Source: JAHBWV01 sp964588385
GTDB lineage: Bacteria; Planctomycetota; Phycisphaerae; Phycisphaerales; UBA1924
NCBI GenBank assembly: GCA_964588385.1
Contig: CAZPPG010000108.1
Location: forward strand, 1-8,802
DNA: 8,802 bases
Direction: 5' to 3'
The stretch's first letter is position 1, and the number at the start of each line of letters is the position of its first letter. Positions 6,828 through 8,802 of this stretch are shown here, in pieces. The notes under the pieces were generated by a model. That model was not told the DNA's origin, did not search any database, and worked only from the letters and a program-made list of their open reading frames with translations. The position numbers and the translations under genes are program-made.

Positions 6828-7721
6828 ATGCACAGCCACATTCCGCCCGCAGTCAACTTCCATCTCTGGAAGCCCTGCAACCTTCGCTGCAAGTTCTGCT
6901 ACGCCGTTTTCGACGACGACTCCGCGCTCCGAAACGTCCGGGGCGGGCTTGTCGAAGAAGACGCTCGTCGCGTCATCGACATGCTCCGCCGCGAGCGCGT
7001 CGAGAAACTCACGTTCGTGGGTGGTGAGCCCACGCTCTGCCCCCATTTGCCCTCGCTGCTCCGACGGTCGCGTGACCTGGGCTTCGTCAACACGATCGTG
7101 ACGAATGGTGCCCGCCTTCAGCGGCTCCTCCACCAGGTGCCCGAGTGCATCGATTGGGTCGGCTTGTCCGTGGACTCGGCAGATGAAGCCGTCCAAGCCG
7201 CATTGGGTCGCGGCGGCGGCGACCACGTTGCCAAGTCCAACGAGCACTTCAGGCGCCTTCATGAACAGCGCATCCGGGTCAAACTCAACACCGTCGTCAC
7301 CTCGCTGAACTGGCAGGAGGACATGGCGGCCTTCGTGCTGCGCGCGCGACCGGAGCGGTGGAAGGTCTTTCAGGTGCTGCCGATTGAGGGCCAAAACAAT
7401 GGCACTGTTGAGCCTCTTCTCATCACGCCAGACCAGTTTCAGGCATTTGTTGATCGGCATCGCCGGCTCGCGCCTCACGGGATCACCGTGGCCGCCGAGT
7501 CAAACGAGGACATGACCGGGTCCTACGCGATGATTGATCCACTGGGGCGATTCTTCACCAACGTCGGTGGCCGGTATGTCTACTCGCCGCCCATCCTCGA
7601 AGTTGGAGTCGCAGCAGCGTTCAGCGCGGTTGCGTTCGACCCTGCTCGCTTCGACGCACGCGGCGGTCGCTACGACTGGGGCGCGGCGCGTGTCCCGCTC
7701 ACCGTTTCTGCTCGTTCATAG
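6828..7721 (+). CDS. Prokaryotic viperin (pVip), radical SAM antiviral 3'-deoxy-3',4'-didehydro-nucleotide synthase
   Basis: The protein has 297 residues, and its ATG has AAAGGA 7 nt upstream. Cys17, Cys21 and Cys24 (CNLRCKFC) form the radical SAM CxxxCxxC motif that binds the 4Fe-4S cluster. VNFHL before it, GGEP (65-68), LSVDS (113-117) and GRGGG (127-131) follow in order. RWKVFQVLPIEGQN (177-190), ESNEDMTGSY (224-233), ILEVGV and RGGRYDW (278-284) match human viperin almost block for block (RWKVFQCLLIEGEN, ESNQKM, ILDVGV, RGGKYIW), which separates it from MoaA-type relatives. Viperins convert CTP, GTP or UTP into ddhNTPs that terminate viral RNA synthesis. Which base is used cannot be read from sequence. 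Like other bacterial forms it lacks the amphipathic membrane helix of the animal enzyme. No nucleotide kinase, an occasional pVip partner, lies nearby. The SMP-like gene 66 nt downstream is probably co-transcribed. Confidence 0.95.
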   Translation: MHSHIPPAVNFHLWKPCNLRCKFCYAVFDDDSALRNVRGGLVEEDARRVIDMLRRERVEKLTFVGGEPTLCPHLPSLLRRSRDLGFVNTIVTNGARLQRLLHQVPECIDWVGLSVDSADEAVQAALGRGGGDHVAKSNEHFRRLHEQRIRVKLNTVVTSLNWQEDMAAFVLRARPERWKVFQVLPIEGQNNGTVEPLLITPDQFQAFVDRHRRLAPHGITVAAESNEDMTGSYAMIDPLGRFFTNVGGRYVYSPPILEVGVAAAFSAVAFDPARFDARGGRYDWGAARVPLTVSARS

Positions 7722-7729
7722 TCCGCACC

Positions 7730-7747
7730 GGCGCAGGGCCGTGCGCC
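7730..7747 (+). repeat. Short hairpin after viperin stop
   Basis: GGCGCA (7730-7735) pairs with TGCGCC (7742-7747) around a 6-nt loop, 8 nt after the stop. There is no T-run, so it is not a convincing terminator. It could stabilise the viperin mRNA 3' end or be GC-rich chance. Confidence 0.25.
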
Positions 7748-7787
7748 TGTGTCGGGCATCACGGCCTTCGCCTTTGGAGATTCCGTC

Positions 7788-7964
7788 ATGGTCGAGAGTA
7801 CATCGCAAGGCAGCCAAGGCTCGCAGGGAGGCAACCCGATGACGCCATCGGATGCTTCTCGAATCCAGTCCTCGGGTGACCGAAACCCGGGCGGCAAGAC
7901 CACACAAACGGGCTGGGGGCCGAGGGCACAGAGCAACGCCGCACGCGGCAACAGTGGAAAGTGA
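7788..7964 (+). CDS. Small SMP-like (seed maturation protein motif) protein, 58 residues
   Basis: The ATG at 7788 follows GGAGA at 7776-7780 with 7-nt spacing, which selects it over the in-frame start at 7749. The first 16 residues are Ser/Gly/Gln-rich (GSQGSQGG). Residues 17-54 read NPMTPSDASRIQSSGDRNPG and then end in RAQSNAARGN. From family knowledge, a paired A-x-R-I-Q-S and A/R-A-Q-S-x-A-A pattern is typical of short bacterial proteins related to the plant SMP/LEA-type domain. In that family a Gly-rich linker and an aromatic residue (here Trp43) lie between the two halves. Such proteins are small, hydrophilic and probably disordered, and the plant members are linked to desiccation. It has no enzyme motif. 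It is followed by a hairpin terminator and may share the viperin transcript. Its role, and whether it aids viperin, are unknown. Confidence 0.75.
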   Translation: MVESTSQGSQGSQGGNPMTPSDASRIQSSGDRNPGGKTTQTGWGPRAQSNAARGNSGK

Positions 7965-7997
7965 GGTGGCGGCGGACAGAAATGATCCGGTCCATCG

Positions 7998-8034
7998 GCG
8001 TGCTCCCGCGTCAACGCGCGGGAGCACGCTTTGG
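7998..8034 (+). terminator. Hairpin terminator after the SMP-like gene
   Basis: GCGTGCTCCCGCG (7998-8010) and CGCGGGAGCACGC (8017-8029) form a perfect 13-bp stem with loop TCAACG, followed by only TTTGG. It lies 33 nt after the stop. The stem is strong but the T-tract short, so efficiency is uncertain. It also insulates the next gene, which starts at 8050. Confidence 0.75.
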
Positions 8035-8037
8035 CGG

Positions 8038-8043
8038 TACGAT
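8038..8043 (+). promoter_or_regulatory. Possible -10 box for a leaderless transcript of the Mrr-like gene
   Basis: TACGAT (T1, A2, A5 and T6 of TATAAT) ends 6 nt before the ATG at 8050. No Shine-Dalgarno site lies between terminator and ATG; the whole gap is 15 nt past TTTGG. A promoter this close to the terminator and a leaderless start are the simplest reading. Confidence 0.4.
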
Positions 8044-8049
8044 CTCTCC

Positions 8050-8802
8050 ATGACGAGCTTCGGTAATGATGCCGGATTCGCACTGGCCACGTCCATCATG
8101 GGTGCCGGCGCGTCCATCTATGTGCGAGGTTCATCGGACCTCCTGCGTCGATCCGGCCTCACCGAGGGTCATCTTCTTGCCGTGGACAGCCGACTGGACC
8201 TTCGTTGCTTGCTCTGCCAGGCCACCTTCGAGCCGCGCGACGATCCGTTCATCGGGTTGGACGTGTTCTCCGTCAACGAGCCGCTGCCTGACCCTGAGCA
8301 GGCTGGTTCTCGCGACTGGAACATGAGGCGCGGTAATGGGCAGGCCGATCGCATCGACATCGTGATCGATGAATCACAGTGGCTGGCCGTGCAGATCGAT
8401 TCGGACGGGAATGTCGAAGGTGGAGTGGTGTCGGGGAATGCCCGCGACGCCGCGTGGCGTTTTCGCCATGAGTGGGATGAGTCGGACCAGATTGATCTGC
8501 TGTACCTGGAAGAGGATGAAGGCCTCTTTGAAGAGGACGAGTCCCCCATCGTCGTCGATCCCAAGAGCTACTGGGATGGCCTGCTGACCGAGATGTTGGC
8601 CAATCCGGAACAGATGCAGGAGATGGGTGACCGTAAGTTCGAGGAGTTCGTCGCGGAGATGCTAGACCGTGATGGATTCGAGGTGAGGCTGACACCCCAG
8701 ACTCGCGATGGCGGGTACGACGTGCTTGCGATGAGGCGACTCCAAGCCTTTGAGTTACTATTCCTCATCAAGTACAAGCACTACAAACACTCACACAAGG
8801 TT
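8050..8802 (+). CDS. Mrr-like restriction endonuclease (partial, 3' end outside window)
   Basis: The gene runs off the right edge after 251 codons. The ATG at 8050 is chosen because upstream sequence is the terminator and a -10 box sits 6 nt before it. Residues 1-190 are not recognised; they include a lone CLLC pair near residue 55 and an acidic stretch (YLEEDEGLFEEDESP). From about 194 the sequence reads DRKFEEFVAEMLDRDGFEVR, then a T-rich turn, then RDGGYDVLAM. This is the start of an Mrr-type PD-(D/E)xK nuclease domain, with Asp224 as the metal-binding Asp. The next strand reads LFLIKYKHYKHSHKV. Mrr proteins normally have E or Q two residues before the catalytic Lys (as in ECKRY); here that position appears to be Lys241, with Lys243 as the catalytic candidate. 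It is presumably a DNA-targeting defence nuclease, perhaps modification-dependent. The substitution may weaken activity or reflect a divergent clade. Confidence 0.8.
   Translation, partial: MTSFGNDAGFALATSIMGAGASIYVRGSSDLLRRSGLTEGHLLAVDSRLDLRCLLCQATFEPRDDPFIGLDVFSVNEPLPDPEQAGSRDWNMRRGNGQADRIDIVIDESQWLAVQIDSDGNVEGGVVSGNARDAAWRFRHEWDESDQIDLLYLEEDEGLFEEDESPIVVDPKSYWDGLLTEMLANPEQMQEMGDRKFEEFVAEMLDRDGFEVRLTPQTRDGGYDVLAMRRLQAFELLFLIKYKHYKHSHKV

Noticed and set aside
6777..7478. - strand frame of 233 residues
   Set aside because: Exact antisense of viperin, whose motifs prove the + strand frame is the gene.
1..8802. CRISPR array or cas genes, prompted by the Cas3-like HD segment
   Set aside because: No regularly spaced direct repeats and no other Cas motif are visible in the window.
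1..8802. Transposase, integrase, tRNA or rRNA genes
   Set aside because: None recognised on either strand, so island boundaries or attachment sites cannot be placed.

Overview
The window is GC-rich (roughly 60% by eye) bacterial DNA in which every credible gene lies on the + strand. The phylum cannot be fixed from the sequence. Two genes have a possible -10 box exactly 6 nt before the ATG, which suggests leaderless transcripts, while others have normal Shine-Dalgarno sites. The content looks like a chromosomal antiviral defence island.

Region A (1-3863) is an operon of three tightly packed genes closed by a strong intrinsic terminator. The first is the C-terminal part of a protein whose first visible residues match the late GHHxGL segment of Cas3-type HD nucleases. 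The second is a 393-residue protein with a long C-terminal coiled coil. The third is a 595-residue Hsp70/DnaK-like ATPase with intact nucleotide-binding motifs and a beta-type substrate domain, but a four-cysteine zinc-ribbon-like tail in place of the usual helical lid. The last two genes overlap by ATGA. I do not recognise this trio as a named system, and it is the best candidate here for something undescribed.

Region B (3864-5009) holds a GC-rich spacer with alternating complementary repeats, a 234-residue helical protein with a WWxxYNxVKHxR motif, and a 180-nt spacer containing a nested inverted repeat that looks like a structured RNA.

Region C (5010-8802) holds a 560-residue protein of unknown function with a HEAT-like C-terminus and a clear prokaryotic viperin (radical SAM, antiviral ddhNTP synthesis). 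A 58-residue protein resembling the seed-maturation-protein motif follows, then a hairpin terminator. Last comes the start of an Mrr-like restriction endonuclease gene cut by the window edge.

The viperin is the firmest functional call. If the flanking genes are also defensive, the island combines chain-terminating nucleotides (viperin), nucleic-acid cleavage (HD and Mrr-like proteins) and a chaperone-like ATPase that could act as sensor or remodeller. That joint picture is inference from gene neighbourhood.
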